Of a stretch of 64,000 nt of DNA, positions 1 through 10,710 are shown piece after piece. Source of the DNA: Synechococcus sp. AG-670-F04. GTDB lineage: Bacteria > Cyanobacteriota > Cyanobacteriia > PCC-6307 > Cyanobiaceae. The position numbers and the translations under genes are program-made. How positions within the stretch are numbered: position 1 is the first letter of the stretch; every line of letters begins with the position of its first letter. Under the pieces are notes generated by a model. The model did no database searches and was not told the DNA's origin. It saw only the letters and a list, made by a program, of their open reading frames with translations. The stretch lies in assembly GCA_003211515.1 (NCBI GenBank), contig QCSN01000007.1, positions 1 to 64,000 on the forward strand, written 5' to 3'.

Positions 1-46
1 TCGCAGAATTTCTTCACCTCGACTGAAAAGAATTGAGTCAAATTGC

Positions 47-1633
47 TCATGCCTTGTAGTGCGCTTTTGCGTCATACAGCGTCTCGCTGCTGATCTTGTG
101 GCACCCCACTTGCCGTGCATAGGCTTCGGCGTTTCGTCGGACTTTGCCGCGCACGAAGAACGGGATCTTTTTCAGTTCTGCTTCTCCATCATCGGTCCAG
201 ACGACTGCATCGGGATCCACACTTGCTTGGGTTGAAGCAGGGGTGTTGGGACTGGATTTGGAGCTGGCTCCAGAGCCTCCCGCGTGGCCGAGATGGCTTT
301 GATGCCCATCCACGAATTCAAAGTCATGGCGGAACATTCCGATCAGGTGTTCCTCCAATCCCATCATCAGCGGGTGGACCCAGCTGTCAAAAATCACGTT
401 GGCTCCCTCCCAGCCCATCTGAGGGCTGGTTCGGGCAGGAACGTCCTGAACATGCATCGGCGTGCTGATCACTGCGCAAGGGATGCCAAGACGTTTGGCG
501 CTGTGCCGCTCCATCTGCGTTCCCAACACCAGTTCCGGTGCGGCCTCCGCCATCGCTGCTTCAACGGCCAGATAGTCATCGCTGATCAACGCCTCAAGGC
601 CCAAGGCTTTGGCTGCTGCTCGCACCGGCCTGGCCATCTCCCGGCTGTAGGTACCAAGCCCTACCACTGAAAAGCCGAGCTCCTCCTCGCAGATTCTCGC
701 TGCGGCAAGGGCATGGGTCCCGTCCCCGAAAATGAACACGCGCTTGCCCGTCAGGTAGGTGGAATCGACGGATTCCGAATACCAGGGCAGCCGGGAGCGT
801 TGGTGTCCCTCGCGACGGTCCGGTGCCTCCAGCCCCAGCAGACCGTGAACTTCAACGAGGAAATCGTGGGTGGCACCGATTCCGATCGGAACTGTTCGGC
901 TGAATGGGATGCCGAAATGGCGTTCCAGCCAGCTGCAGGTTGATTCCGCGACCTCGGGGTAAAGGCACACGTTGATGTCGGCGCTGGGGAGCCTCTGGAT
1001 ATCCGCAACACCGGCGCCCAATGGGGCGACCACGCTCACATCGATCCCATGCATCGTCAGGAGACGTTGCACTTCCAGCACGTCGTCACGGCAGCGAAAT
1101 CCCAGGAGCGACGGCCCCAGCAGGTTCACCCTCGGGCGACGTCCTTCGGCTTTCCAGGCCAGCGGGTCATGGTTGACCTGTTCCGGAAGCTGCTGTTTGA
1201 GCAGTCCGCGCACCAGTTGATAGAAGGTCTCTGCAGCCCCCCAGTTCTCCTTTTTGCTGTAAGCCGGCAGCTCCAGGCTCACCACCGGCAGGTTCAGGCC
1301 CATGCCGTTGGCCAGGGCACCCGGTTGGTCTTGGATCAGCTCGGCTGTGCAGCTCTCGCCTACGAGCAGGGCATCCGGTTGAAACCGGTCAACAGCCTCC
1401 TGCACGTGGCGCTTCACCAGCTCGGCGGTGTCACCGCCAAGATCACGGGCCTGGAAAGTGGTATAGGTCACCGGCGGTCGCTGTCCGCGACGCTCGATCA
1501 TCGTGAACAGCAGATCGGCGTAGGTGTCTCCTTGAGGCGCATGGAGCACGTAATGCACCCCGTTCATGGAGGCGGCGATGCGCATGGCGCCCACATGGGG
1601 GGGGCCTTCGTAGGTCCAGAGTGTGAGTTGCAT
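47..1633 (-). CDS. chlB: Light-independent protochlorophyllide reductase subunit B
   Basis: ChlB pairs with ChlN to form the catalytic NB component that reduces protochlorophyllide to chlorophyllide with electrons from the ChlL iron protein; it acts in the dark step of chlorophyll synthesis. The protein begins [18 protein letters not shown], the usual ChlB N-terminus, and contains the motif [15 protein letters not shown] longer frame runs 23 codons further upstream, but that start would overlap the end of chlN; the ATG at 1633 leaves a 4-base gap after the chlN stop and fits the family length (528 residues). The C-terminus carries the small helical domain typical of ChlB after a Ser/Thr-rich linker. 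It is co-transcribed behind chlN. The partner chlL is not in the window and may lie just beyond the left edge (inference). Confidence 0.96.
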   Translation of the reverse strand: MQLTLWTYEGPPHVGAMRIAASMNGVHYVLHAPQGDTYADLLFTMIERRGQRPPVTYTTFQARDLGGDTAELVKRHVQEAVDRFQPDALLVGESCTAELIQDQPGALANGMGLNLPVVSLELPAYSKKENWGAAETFYQLVRGLLKQQLPEQVNHDPLAWKAEGRRPRVNLLGPSLLGFRCRDDVLEVQRLLTMHGIDVSVVAPLGAGVADIQRLPSADINVCLYPEVAESTCSWLERHFGIPFSRTVPIGIGATHDFLVEVHGLLGLEAPDRREGHQRSRLPWYSESVDSTYLTGKRVFIFGDGTHALAAARICEEELGFSVVGLGTYSREMARPVRAAAKALGLEALISDDYLAVEAAMAEAAPELVLGTQMERHSAKRLGIPCAVISTPMHVQDVPARTSPQMGWEGANVIFDSWVHPLMMGLEEHLIGMFRHDFEFVDGHQSHLGHAGGSGASSKSSPNTPASTQASVDPDAVVWTDDGEAELKKIPFFVRGKVRRNAEAYARQVGCHKISSETLYDAKAHYKA

Positions 1634-1637
1634 GGGC

Positions 1638-3724
<2,087 letters not shown>

Positions 3725-4114
3725 TCAGAGGCGCCTACGGAAACCGTCTTGCTTGAACCCGGATGCTTCGTTGCCCGTCTCCTCCACTCGGCTGAGTCTC
3801 CAGACATTGCGACTGACACGCTTGGCGAGCAGACCACCGCGTTCGACCCGCTCTTTGCCAGGTCGGGCGCCAAGCAGGGTGGTCACTTCAGCTGTGCTTA
3901 AGGGTGCGCCCGTGTCGATCGCAAGTGCCGTGAGTTCCAGGCGCTGCTTCAAGGCACGCAGGCCATCGGCGTTACCCCCAGCTGTGGTTTCAAGCCAAGG
4001 AAGATCCATCTTCCCTTCTTCGGCGAGGCGCTGCATCAGACCAAAACTCACCATCCCCAAGGCCTGATCGGCATTCATTGGAACGGGAGGCGGGGACTGA
4101 TCAGAGAGCGCCAT
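3725..4114 (-). CDS. Conserved hypothetical protein next to csoS1D
   Basis: A 129-residue protein if it starts at the ATG at 4114; a longer frame to 4219 exists but its extra N-terminus is Arg-rich and overlaps the region upstream of csoS1D. I do not recognise the family. The middle is helical (Ala/Leu/Glu-rich) and the stretch [15 protein letters not shown] followed by a basic segment ending in RNVWRLSRV looks like a helix-turn-helix plus wing, so a DNA-binding role is possible. It is divergent from csoS1D, with about 110 bases between the two starts, and could share a control region with it. No clear ribosome-binding site marks the start. Confidence 0.6.
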   Translation of the reverse strand: MALSDQSPPPVPMNADQALGMVSFGLMQRLAEEGKMDLPWLETTAGGNADGLRALKQRLELTALAIDTGAPLSTAEVTTLLGARPGKERVERGGLLAKRVSRNVWRLSRVEETGNEASGFKQDGFRRRL

Positions 4115-4227
4115 GGTCGCCGGGGTGGATGGCCGGACGGTATCGGCTCTCCTCGGGAGCGCAAGACTTCGCCGGTTGTGGGGGCATTCGTTCAAAAGTT
4201 CATAAATCCTCCGGTACACTCCCCGCC

Positions 4228-5013
4228 ATGACCCGATTCGCCAGCTTCGAGGCCCGGGAGAGGCGGCGCGGTGGAAGCGCTCTCGTGACCGGCACTGAGG
4301 TGCACCCGATGCCGGGTGGTGCGAGTTGTGTTGTCACAACGGATTCAGAATCCCCTCGGCTCAAGCGTCAGAACAGTCACGTTCAGTCGATTGAGCTCCG
4401 AACCCATGTGTTCATCGATTCCCTCCAGCCGCAACTAGCGGCCTACATGGGTTCGGTCAGTCAGGGGTTCCTGCCGATCCCAGGAGACGCTTGTCTCTGG
4501 ATGGAGGTCTCCCCTGGCATGGCAGTGCACCGTGTCACCGATATCGCTTTGAAGGCCAGCAATGTGCGCCTCGGTCAGATGGTCGTTGAGCGCGCTTTTG
4601 GATCAATGGCGCTCTATCACAGGGATCAGAGCACTGTCCTGCATTCCGGCGATGTCGTCCTAGAGGCGATTGGAAGTTCGATCGATCAGCGCAGTCCTGC
4701 GGAGGTGAGCTGGACAGAGGTGATTCGAGCAATCACCCCCGATCATGCCGTTCTTATTAATCGGCAGAACCGGCGTGGCTCGATGATCGAAGCCGGTATG
4801 AGCATGTTCATTCTTGAAACGGAGCCAGCCGGCTACGTGCTGATCGCAGCCAACGAAGCTGAAAAAGCATCGAACATCACTCTTGTGGATGTGAAGGCCG
4901 TTGGTGCCTTCGGACGGCTCACCCTGGCCGGCCGGGAAGGTGATGTTGAAGAAGCTGCGGCAGCAGCCATGCGAGCAATCGACATCATCAATCGCCAATC
5001 GTTTCCCGGCTGA
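4228..5013 (+). CDS. csoS1D: Carboxysome shell protein CsoS1D (tandem BMC-T)
   Basis: CsoS1D forms pseudohexameric trimers of a two-domain BMC protein; in its known structure two trimers stack and gate a large pore in the alpha-carboxysome shell, thought to pass larger metabolites such as RuBP. The 261-residue product starts [20 protein letters not shown] and contains two BMC-like halves after a basic N-terminal tail of about 50 residues; the second half ends [20 protein letters not shown]. The longest frame begins 50 codons earlier in sequence that does not resemble the family, so the ATG at 4228 is chosen. It lies upstream of the main cso operon, separated by rdgB on the other strand, as is typical of marine picocyanobacteria. 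Confidence 0.93.
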   Translation: MTRFASFEARERRRGGSALVTGTEVHPMPGGASCVVTTDSESPRLKRQNSHVQSIELRTHVFIDSLQPQLAAYMGSVSQGFLPIPGDACLWMEVSPGMAVHRVTDIALKASNVRLGQMVVERAFGSMALYHRDQSTVLHSGDVVLEAIGSSIDQRSPAEVSWTEVIRAITPDHAVLINRQNRRGSMIEAGMSMFILETEPAGYVLIAANEAEKASNITLVDVKAVGAFGRLTLAGREGDVEEAAAAAMRAIDIINRQSFPG

Positions 5014-5040
5014 ACACCCTTGCGTTGAACGGAGCGTGTT

Positions 5041-5057
5041 GCTGAACTCAGTTCAGC
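5041..5057. terminator. Hairpin between convergent csoS1D and rdgB
   Basis: GCTGAAC, a three-base loop and GTTCAGC form a perfect 7-bp stem that covers the stop codon of rdgB. On the plus strand it is followed by only three Ts, so it is a weak bidirectional terminator at best. Confidence 0.35.
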
Positions 5058-5629
5058 TTTAGAAGTCTGCGCAGGTCAGCGGCCAGTGCTCTTGCTGCTT
5101 TGCCTCGGCTCCCCAGTCGCGTCAACTGGGCGTGGTTCATTTCTCCATAGGTGCACTGCGCTTCGCGAACCCACAGCAGTGATTCATAGCAGCCGTTGGG
5201 ATAGGCAGGGCTGCTCAGGAGTTCACCCCAGCAGACGCCTTCGGCGCTTGCGACGCACTGACCGCTTGGATCACTGATCACCATGGTGCTTCTGAAGCAG
5301 GCGCTTCGGTAAGGAGTATCTCCAAGCTCTGAAAGCAAGCGCTGGATTTTGGCGGCATCGCTGTCTGCAAAGCGCGCTGAGAAGAGGCCAGGAGCGCCTC
5401 CAAGGGCGTCGACTTCCAGCCCTGAGTCATCAGCAAGGGCCCAGCCATTCGTTCGCTGTGCAGCTGCTACGGCTTTTAAAGCTGCATTCTCGGCGTAGGT
5501 CGCGCCTGTTTCCTCCACATCCAGGTCGGCAGGCTGCCGACAAACGTGGATCGGCAGGGGGCCGAGCATCGCTTCTATTTCGGCAACCTTGACTTGATTG
5601 CCGGTTGCGATGGTCAACAGTGGACGCAA
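5048..5629 (-). CDS. rdgB: Non-canonical purine NTP pyrophosphatase (RdgB/HAM1 family)
   Basis: Hydrolyses dITP, XTP and ITP to monophosphates, cleaning the nucleotide pool. Family motifs are visible: LTIATGNQVKVAEIEAM near the N-terminus (nucleotide loop with the Lys and Glu), EETGATYAENAALKA, ALADDSGLEVDALGGAPG and the C-terminal SRGKAARAL. The longest frame starts at 5764, but its first 45 codons are unlike the family. The TTG at 5629, preceded by AGGTAAG, gives a normal 193-residue enzyme starting MRPLLTIATGN, so I use that start. The gene sits on the opposite strand within the carboxysome locus, a conserved arrangement in these cyanobacteria without an obvious functional reason. Confidence 0.92.
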   Translation of the reverse strand: MRPLLTIATGNQVKVAEIEAMLGPLPIHVCRQPADLDVEETGATYAENAALKAVAAAQRTNGWALADDSGLEVDALGGAPGLFSARFADSDAAKIQRLLSELGDTPYRSACFRSTMVISDPSGQCVASAEGVCWGELLSSPAYPNGCYESLLWVREAQCTYGEMNHAQLTRLGSRGKAARALAADLRRLLKLN

Positions 5630-5856
5630 GGACTTACCTGAACTAGCCGGCCATTGTGATGGGTTGGGGTCGTTAAGGACTAATGAATATGACGGCGAGT
5701 GGTGTGAAACGGGATGGGTTGAACATTCCACACCTCGGCAAAGCCTCGGGCCCGTTTCACGCATGGAAGTTATGCAGTACGAGCCAGTACGACAACCTTC
5801 TGTTTGCAGCTCATCACAGGAATTCCCACAGCAGTTCAGAACAGTTGACGACTGGG

Positions 5857-5875
5857 TGATAAGCCCTGCTTATCA
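5857..5875. promoter_or_regulatory. Inverted repeat in the csoS1A-rbcL operon promoter region
   Basis: TGATAAG and CTTATCA form a perfect 7-bp inverted repeat with a 5-base spacer. It lies about 110 bases before csoS1A, in the only long spacer ahead of the main carboxysome operon (5630-5982). LysR-type regulators such as CbbR/CcmR bind repeats of this form, so it is a candidate operator; that is inference from position and symmetry. The rest of the spacer holds no gene. Confidence 0.4.
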
Positions 5876-5982
5876 TGTTCACTATGGACAGTGATTGAGG
5901 GATCTTGCCAAATCGCTTGACGGGAGAGGGTGTCGCAGACCAATCTCTGCGGCGAACATTCCACCCCTTTCCCCGGTAGGCA

Positions 5983-6294
5983 ATGGCTAACGAAACCATG
6001 GGCATCGCCCTCGGCATGATCGAGACCCGCGGTCTGGTCCCCGCCATCGAGGCAGCTGATGCCATGACCAAGGCTGCTGAAGTGCGCTTAATTGGTCGTG
6101 AGTTCGTCGGCGGCGGCTACGTCACCGTTCTGGTCCGTGGAGAGACTGGCGCTGTCAACGCTGCTGTCCGTGCCGGAGCTGACGCCTGTGAGCGTGTGGG
6201 CGACGGCCTTGTGGCTGCCCACATCATTGCTCGCCCTCACCGTGAGGTTGAGCCTGCTCTGGGCAATGGCAACTTCCTCGGTCAGAAGGACTGA
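5983..6294 (+). CDS. csoS1A: Carboxysome shell hexamer protein CsoS1A
   Basis: A single BMC-domain protein of 103 residues that tiles the facets of the alpha-carboxysome shell as cyclic hexamers with a small central pore. The sequence starts MANETMGIALGMIETRGLVP and holds the signature AADAMTKAAEV and GAVNAAVRAGADACERVGDG. It is the first gene of the operon csoS1A-rbcL-rbcS-csoS2-csoSCA-csoS4AB-csoS1E. Its core is nearly identical to that of csoS1E in this window, pointing to a gene duplication. Confidence 0.96.
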   Translation: MANETMGIALGMIETRGLVPAIEAADAMTKAAEVRLIGREFVGGGYVTVLVRGETGAVNAAVRAGADACERVGDGLVAAHIIARPHREVEPALGNGNFLGQKD

Positions 6295-6368
6295 GATCTT
6301 CCGCTGAGCCTCTAAAGACGAGGCACGCGAACGTCTCACCCCCCTCACCGACCTAACGGAATTAACCC

Positions 6369-7784
6369 ATGAGCAAGAAGTACGACGCTGGGGTCAAGGA
6401 GTACAGGGACACGTACTGGACTCCTGATTATGTTCCCCTAGATACAGATCTCCTGGCCTGCTTTAAGTGCACCGGCCAGGAAGGTGTTCCCAAGGAAGAA
6501 GTGGCCGCCGCTGTGGCTGCTGAATCGTCCACTGGCACCTGGTCCACTGTGTGGTCCGAGCTCCTCACCGACCTCGATTTCTACAAGGGCCGTTGCTACC
6601 GCATCGAGGATGTCCCTGGAGACAAGGAATCCTTCTATGCCTTCATTGCCTACCCCCTCGACCTGTTCGAAGAGGGATCGATCACCAACGTTCTGACCTC
6701 ACTTGTCGGCAACGTTTTTGGTTTTAAAGCTCTAAGGCACCTGCGCCTGGAAGACCTGCGCTTCCCGCTGGCCTTCATCAAGACCTGCTACGGCCCGCCG
6801 AACGGTATCCAGGTCGAGCGCGACCGGATGAACAAGTACGGCCGTCCTCTGCTGGGTTGCACCATCAAGCCGAAGCTCGGCCTGAGCGGTAAGAACTATG
6901 GCCGTGTCGTTTATGAGTGCCTTCGCGGCGGTCTGGACTTCACAAAGGACGACGAAAACATCAACTCCCAGCCGTTCCAGCGCTGGCAGAACCGCTTCGA
7001 ATTCGTTGCGGAAGCCATCAAGCTGTCCGAACAGGAGACCGGTGAGAAGAAGGGTCACTACCTGAATGTGACCGCCAACACACCGGAAGAGATGTACGAG
7101 CGCGCTGAGTTCGCCAAGGAACTCGGCATGCCGATCGTGATGCACGACTTCATCACCGGCGGTTTCACGGCCAACACCGGTCTGTCGAAGTGGTGCCGCA
7201 AGAACGGCATGCTCCTGCACATCCACCGTGCCATGCACGCGGTGATCGACCGTCATCCCAAGCACGGCATCCACTTCCGCGTCCTCGCCAAGTGTCTGCG
7301 CCTGTCCGGTGGTGACCAACTCCACACCGGCACCGTGGTCGGAAAGCTGGAAGGTGATCGTCAGACCACCCTCGGCTACATCGACCAGCTACGCGAATCC
7401 TTCGTTCCTGAAGATCGCAGCCGCGGCAATTTCTTCGATCAGGACTGGGGTTCCATGCCTGGTGTGTTCGCTGTTGCCTCCGGCGGTATCCACGTCTGGC
7501 ACATGCCAGCCCTGGTTGCGATCTTCGGCGACGACTCCGTTCTCCAGTTCGGTGGTGGTACCCACGGTCACCCCTGGGGTTCTGCCGCAGGTGCTGCTGC
7601 CAACCGTGTGGCCCTCGAGGCCTGCGTCAAGGCCCGCAATGCTGGTCGCGAGATCGAGAAAGAAAGCCGCGACATCCTCATGGAAGCCGCGAAGCACAGC
7701 CCTGAGCTGGCGATCGCCCTCGAGACCTGGAAGGAGATCAAGTTCGAGTTCGACACCGTCGACAAGCTCGACGTTCAGAACTGA
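6369..7784 (+). CDS. rbcL: RuBisCO large subunit, form IA
   Basis: Carboxylates RuBP inside the carboxysome. The 471-residue protein has the form IA N-terminus [20 protein letters not shown] and the active-site motifs [17 protein letters not shown] (catalytic Lys), [12 protein letters not shown] (the lysine carbamylated on activation, with Asp and Glu metal ligands), [12 protein letters not shown] and the loop-6 segment GKLEGDR. The C-terminus is normal in length. It sits 74 bases after csoS1A and is followed by a hairpin before rbcS. Form IA RuBisCO next to csoS2 is a hallmark of alpha-cyanobacteria, which acquired it from a proteobacterial source. Confidence 0.99.
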   Translation: MSKKYDAGVKEYRDTYWTPDYVPLDTDLLACFKCTGQEGVPKEEVAAAVAAESSTGTWSTVWSELLTDLDFYKGRCYRIEDVPGDKESFYAFIAYPLDLFEEGSITNVLTSLVGNVFGFKALRHLRLEDLRFPLAFIKTCYGPPNGIQVERDRMNKYGRPLLGCTIKPKLGLSGKNYGRVVYECLRGGLDFTKDDENINSQPFQRWQNRFEFVAEAIKLSEQETGEKKGHYLNVTANTPEEMYERAEFAKELGMPIVMHDFITGGFTANTGLSKWCRKNGMLLHIHRAMHAVIDRHPKHGIHFRVLAKCLRLSGGDQLHTGTVVGKLEGDRQTTLGYIDQLRESFVPEDRSRGNFFDQDWGSMPGVFAVASGGIHVWHMPALVAIFGDDSVLQFGGGTHGHPWGSAAGAAANRVALEACVKARNAGREIEKESRDILMEAAKHSPELAIALETWKEIKFEFDTVDKLDVQN

Positions 7785-7802
7785 TCAGCTGATCGTCTCA
7801 AC

Positions 7803-7829
7803 GGCCGATTGATGCAATCGGCCACCCCT
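7803..7829 (+). terminator. Hairpin between rbcL and rbcS
   Basis: GGCCGATT and AATCGGCC form a perfect 8-bp stem with loop GATGC, followed by ACCCCTTTTT. It resembles an intrinsic terminator but rbcS must be made in equal amount, so it more likely stabilises or processes the rbcL transcript or allows readthrough. Confidence 0.5.
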
Positions 7830-7852
7830 TTTTCCTTACACCCAGGATCCCC

Positions 7853-8194
7853 ATGCCTTTCCAGAGCACCGTGGGTGACTATCAAACAGTCGCCACCCTG
7901 GAGACCTTCGGCTTTCTCCCGCCGATGACCCAGGACGAGATCTATGACCAGATCTCCTACATCATTGCCCAGGGTTGGAGCCCGCTCATCGAGCACGTTC
8001 ACCCCAGCAATTCCATGGCCTCTTACTGGTCGTATTGGAAGCTTCCCTTCTTTGGTGAGAAGGATCTCAACCTGATCGTCAGTGAGCTTGAGGCTTGCCA
8101 TCGCGCTTACCCCGATCACCACGTGCGCATGGTCGGCTACGACGCCTACACCCAGAGCCAGGGTTCCTGCTTCGTGGTCTTCGAGGGGCGCTGA
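7853..8194 (+). CDS. rbcS: RuBisCO small subunit, form IA
   Basis: A 113-residue small subunit that caps the RbcL octamer. It starts MPFQSTVGDYQTVATLETFG and has the conserved YWSYWKLPFFGE stretch and the C-terminal VGYDAYTQSQGSCFVVFEGR. It begins 68 bases after rbcL, on the far side of a hairpin, and is followed by another hairpin before csoS2. Size and ends match form IA small subunits. Confidence 0.98.
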   Translation: MPFQSTVGDYQTVATLETFGFLPPMTQDEIYDQISYIIAQGWSPLIEHVHPSNSMASYWSYWKLPFFGEKDLNLIVSELEACHRAYPDHHVRMVGYDAYTQSQGSCFVVFEGR

Positions 8195-8215
8195 TCCCTC
8201 GACCTAATTGGTTCT

Positions 8216-8250
8216 GAGCCCTGACTTCAGTTCAGGGCTCCAGCTTTTTT
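8216..8250 (+). terminator. Hairpin with T-run between rbcS and csoS2
   Basis: GAGCCCTGA and TCAGGGCTC form a perfect 9-bp stem with a 7-base loop, followed within four bases by six Ts. It has the shape of a Rho-independent terminator inside the operon. Partial termination here would keep RuBisCO transcripts in excess over scaffold and shell transcripts. Confidence 0.65.
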
Positions 8251-8297
8251 CGAAGGGCAGGAGTCCCTTCACTTCACGACGACACCCCTGGGCGGAC

Positions 8298-10703
8298 ATG
8301 GCAAGACTTTCCAGTCGCGAACTCGCACTCGAGCGCCGCAAGGCACTGACCACTTCCGGTAAGAAGTCGACTGCTGCCGCAGCTGTCAGCGCCAACCGTG
8401 TGCGCACAGCGGCTGACGCTCGTCCGACGCGCACCAATGCGAACCCTACTGACGAACCGGTTACGCGGGCGTCGACCGCATCCGTTGCTGTAGCTCCGCA
8501 ACGACCGGTCGCTCCCCATCGCACCGTCAGTTTCACCACAACTGCTGTGTCTCGCTCCTCCACGGTGAAGCCCCAGAAACATCCCAGCCGAGAGCTTGTT
8601 CTGGCTCGTCGTGACGCCTTGTCCCGCCGTGGAAAGACGGCCGATACCAGTCGAGATCGAAATCGTGCCGATGTGGCGCGACACGCCAAAGCAGCACCAC
8701 AATCCTCAGCGACCTCAGACGACAAAAAGGGTTGCGGTTGTGGTGGTTCACGCGCGGCTGAAAAATCCGCTCTCAGTTCCAGAGCACCGCAACTGAGCCT
8801 GCGCATTGATCGTGCACCAGCCGGTGAGCGCCGATCGGCATCCCCCAAGCGCCGGGCGATCGAAAATCCAAGTCGAGCCCTTGTTCTGGCTCGTCGCGTG
8901 GCGATGTCCAAGCACGGCAAAACAGCTGGTAAGCAACCCACCAGCGCAGCCGCCGTTGCACGGCAAGCCAATCCAGACCTCACCAGTCGCGAATTGGCTC
9001 AACAGGTGCGCGAGCTGCGCGCCAAGGCGGGTGCTCGCAACAAGCAGAGCGCCGGTATTACACGTCCAAGCGGACCCAATCGCCATGGTGCCAAGCAGGC
9101 TGCTGCGGCAGATGCTCACTGGAAAGTTGGTGAGAGCACCACGTCATCCGGGCAGACGGTGACCGGTACCCAGGCCAACAGGTCTGTGAAGACCACCGGC
9201 AACGAAGCCAGCACTTGCCGTTCAATCACCGGTACTGAATATCTCGGGTCGGAAGTCTTCCAGACGTTCTGCCAGTCTCCGCCCGAACTCACCACACCAG
9301 CGAAGGTGCGCGTCAGTTCCACCAGTCATGGAAACCGTGTCACCGGCAATGAAGTTGGACGTTCAAGCAAGGTCACAGGTGATGAGCCAGGCACCTGTAA
9401 GACGGTGACCGGCACGGAATACATCTCCGCGAATCAGGCAGCGAACTACTGCGGAGGTGGCAATCTCTCCCCCCGCAAAGTCGGCCACAGCCTCACTGAG
9501 CAGGGACGCCCCGTCAGTGGTGTGATGGTTGGTCGCTCTTCCAGCGTGACCGGCGATGAAGCCGGTGCAAACCGCGCTTTAACAGGTGATCAATATCTAG
9601 GTTCCGATCCCTTGCCCGATGGTCGACCAGCGGCCAAGGTCGGTTTGTCAGCCACCCTGTCCGGCTCCGGCGTCACCGGCACCATGGTGGGCCGTTCCTC
9701 CAGCGTCACCGGTGATGAGTTCGGCTCATGCCACCGTGTCACCGGCGACCAGTACATCAGCGCCGAGCAGGTCAATGCCTTCTGCGGCGGCAAGACTGAG
9801 CCTGAGGCCGCCAAGGTTGGTTTCAGCATTACCAATCGCAACCAGGTGGTGAGCGGTACACGCACCGGGCGTTCCGAGCGTGTCACCGGTGATGAGCCAG
9901 GAACCTGCAAGGCGGTCACAGGCACTCCCTATGCAGGACTCGAGGATGCTGGTCAGCATTGCGGCACCCCTGCAGTGCAGGCGATCCGAGAGCGCACTCC
10001 AGTGCGTCCTGGTACACCTGCAGCGCCAATGACCGGTCTTCAGCCTGGTATTGGTGGTGTGATGACCGGTGCCGAACGCGGTGCCTGCGAAGCGGTAACC
10101 GGTACGCCTTATGTGGGTGCTGATCAACTCGCATCCACTTGCGGTGCTGATGCACCTGCCGGTACTGAGACTCACGCTGAAGTCCCTGAAGGGGCTGCCT
10201 GGACGCGTTTCAGCGTGATGTCACCAGCCCGTGCAGCCCAGCAGCAGCGCGACACACGAAATGGTGTCACCGGAACCACCTATGAGCAGGGGAATCGCAT
10301 CACCGGCCCTTTTGACATGGCGGGCGGCAAGGTGACCGGCACCGAGCAGTTCCGCTTCGACAATCGCGAGTTCCAGAACCGGCAATCCCGTCAGTTTCAG
10401 CCAACACCACCCGTCGCTGTTGCAGAACCTTCTGACGCCACTCCTGCATCCCGGGTTACGGGTGAGGGCTCGTCCACCAAGGTCACAGGTGATGACTGGG
10501 ACCGCGGTGAACACGTCACCGGCACAGAAGGAGCATCCGCCCGTCGTCGTAATCCCTCCCGTCCAGGCCCGATGAGCGCGATGGCCCCCTATGAGCGCAA
10601 GCGCAATGAAGAGATCGAGTGGCCCGTCAGCCGTGTCACCGGTTCCAGTGGAAACACGGAGAAGGGATCGCTGATCACGGTTTCTGGCGGCGCACGGGGT
10701 TGA
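8298..10703 (+). CDS. csoS2: Carboxysome scaffold protein CsoS2
   Basis: An intrinsically disordered scaffold that links RuBisCO to the shell. The 801-residue protein starts MARLSSRELALERRKAL (a longer frame exists, but this ATG begins the known N-terminus). Four N-repeats are visible: SRELALERRKAL, SRELVLARRDAL, SRALVLARRVAM and SRELAQQVREL; the family's N-repeats bind RuBisCO. The middle region carries about six M-repeats with VTGxxxGRSxxVTGDE and CxxVTGTxY motifs, most with a Cys pair; the third (residues ~410-460) lacks both cysteines. The C-terminal region has further VTGT motifs and ends with a short basic tail expected to contact the shell. GC-rich, like its neighbours. Whether it uses the frameshift known in Halothiobacillus cannot be told from reading alone. 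Confidence 0.97.
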   Translation: MARLSSRELALERRKALTTSGKKSTAAAAVSANRVRTAADARPTRTNANPTDEPVTRASTASVAVAPQRPVAPHRTVSFTTTAVSRSSTVKPQKHPSRELVLARRDALSRRGKTADTSRDRNRADVARHAKAAPQSSATSDDKKGCGCGGSRAAEKSALSSRAPQLSLRIDRAPAGERRSASPKRRAIENPSRALVLARRVAMSKHGKTAGKQPTSAAAVARQANPDLTSRELAQQVRELRAKAGARNKQSAGITRPSGPNRHGAKQAAAADAHWKVGESTTSSGQTVTGTQANRSVKTTGNEASTCRSITGTEYLGSEVFQTFCQSPPELTTPAKVRVSSTSHGNRVTGNEVGRSSKVTGDEPGTCKTVTGTEYISANQAANYCGGGNLSPRKVGHSLTEQGRPVSGVMVGRSSSVTGDEAGANRALTGDQYLGSDPLPDGRPAAKVGLSATLSGSGVTGTMVGRSSSVTGDEFGSCHRVTGDQYISAEQVNAFCGGKTEPEAAKVGFSITNRNQVVSGTRTGRSERVTGDEPGTCKAVTGTPYAGLEDAGQHCGTPAVQAIRERTPVRPGTPAAPMTGLQPGIGGVMTGAERGACEAVTGTPYVGADQLASTCGADAPAGTETHAEVPEGAAWTRFSVMSPARAAQQQRDTRNGVTGTTYEQGNRITGPFDMAGGKVTGTEQFRFDNREFQNRQSRQFQPTPPVAVAEPSDATPASRVTGEGSSTKVTGDDWDRGEHVTGTEGASARRRNPSRPGPMSAMAPYERKRNEEIEWPVSRVTGSSGNTEKGSLITVSGGARG

Positions 10704-10710
10704 TCGGCTG

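Noticed and set aside
6732-7325. 197-codon frame antisense to rbcL
   Set aside because: It mirrors the strong codon bias of rbcL; long antisense frames are expected in GC-rich highly biased genes.
8204-8983. 259-codon frame antisense to csoS2
   Set aside because: Composition (Arg/Ala/Ser) reflects the reverse strand of the repetitive csoS2 N-terminus.
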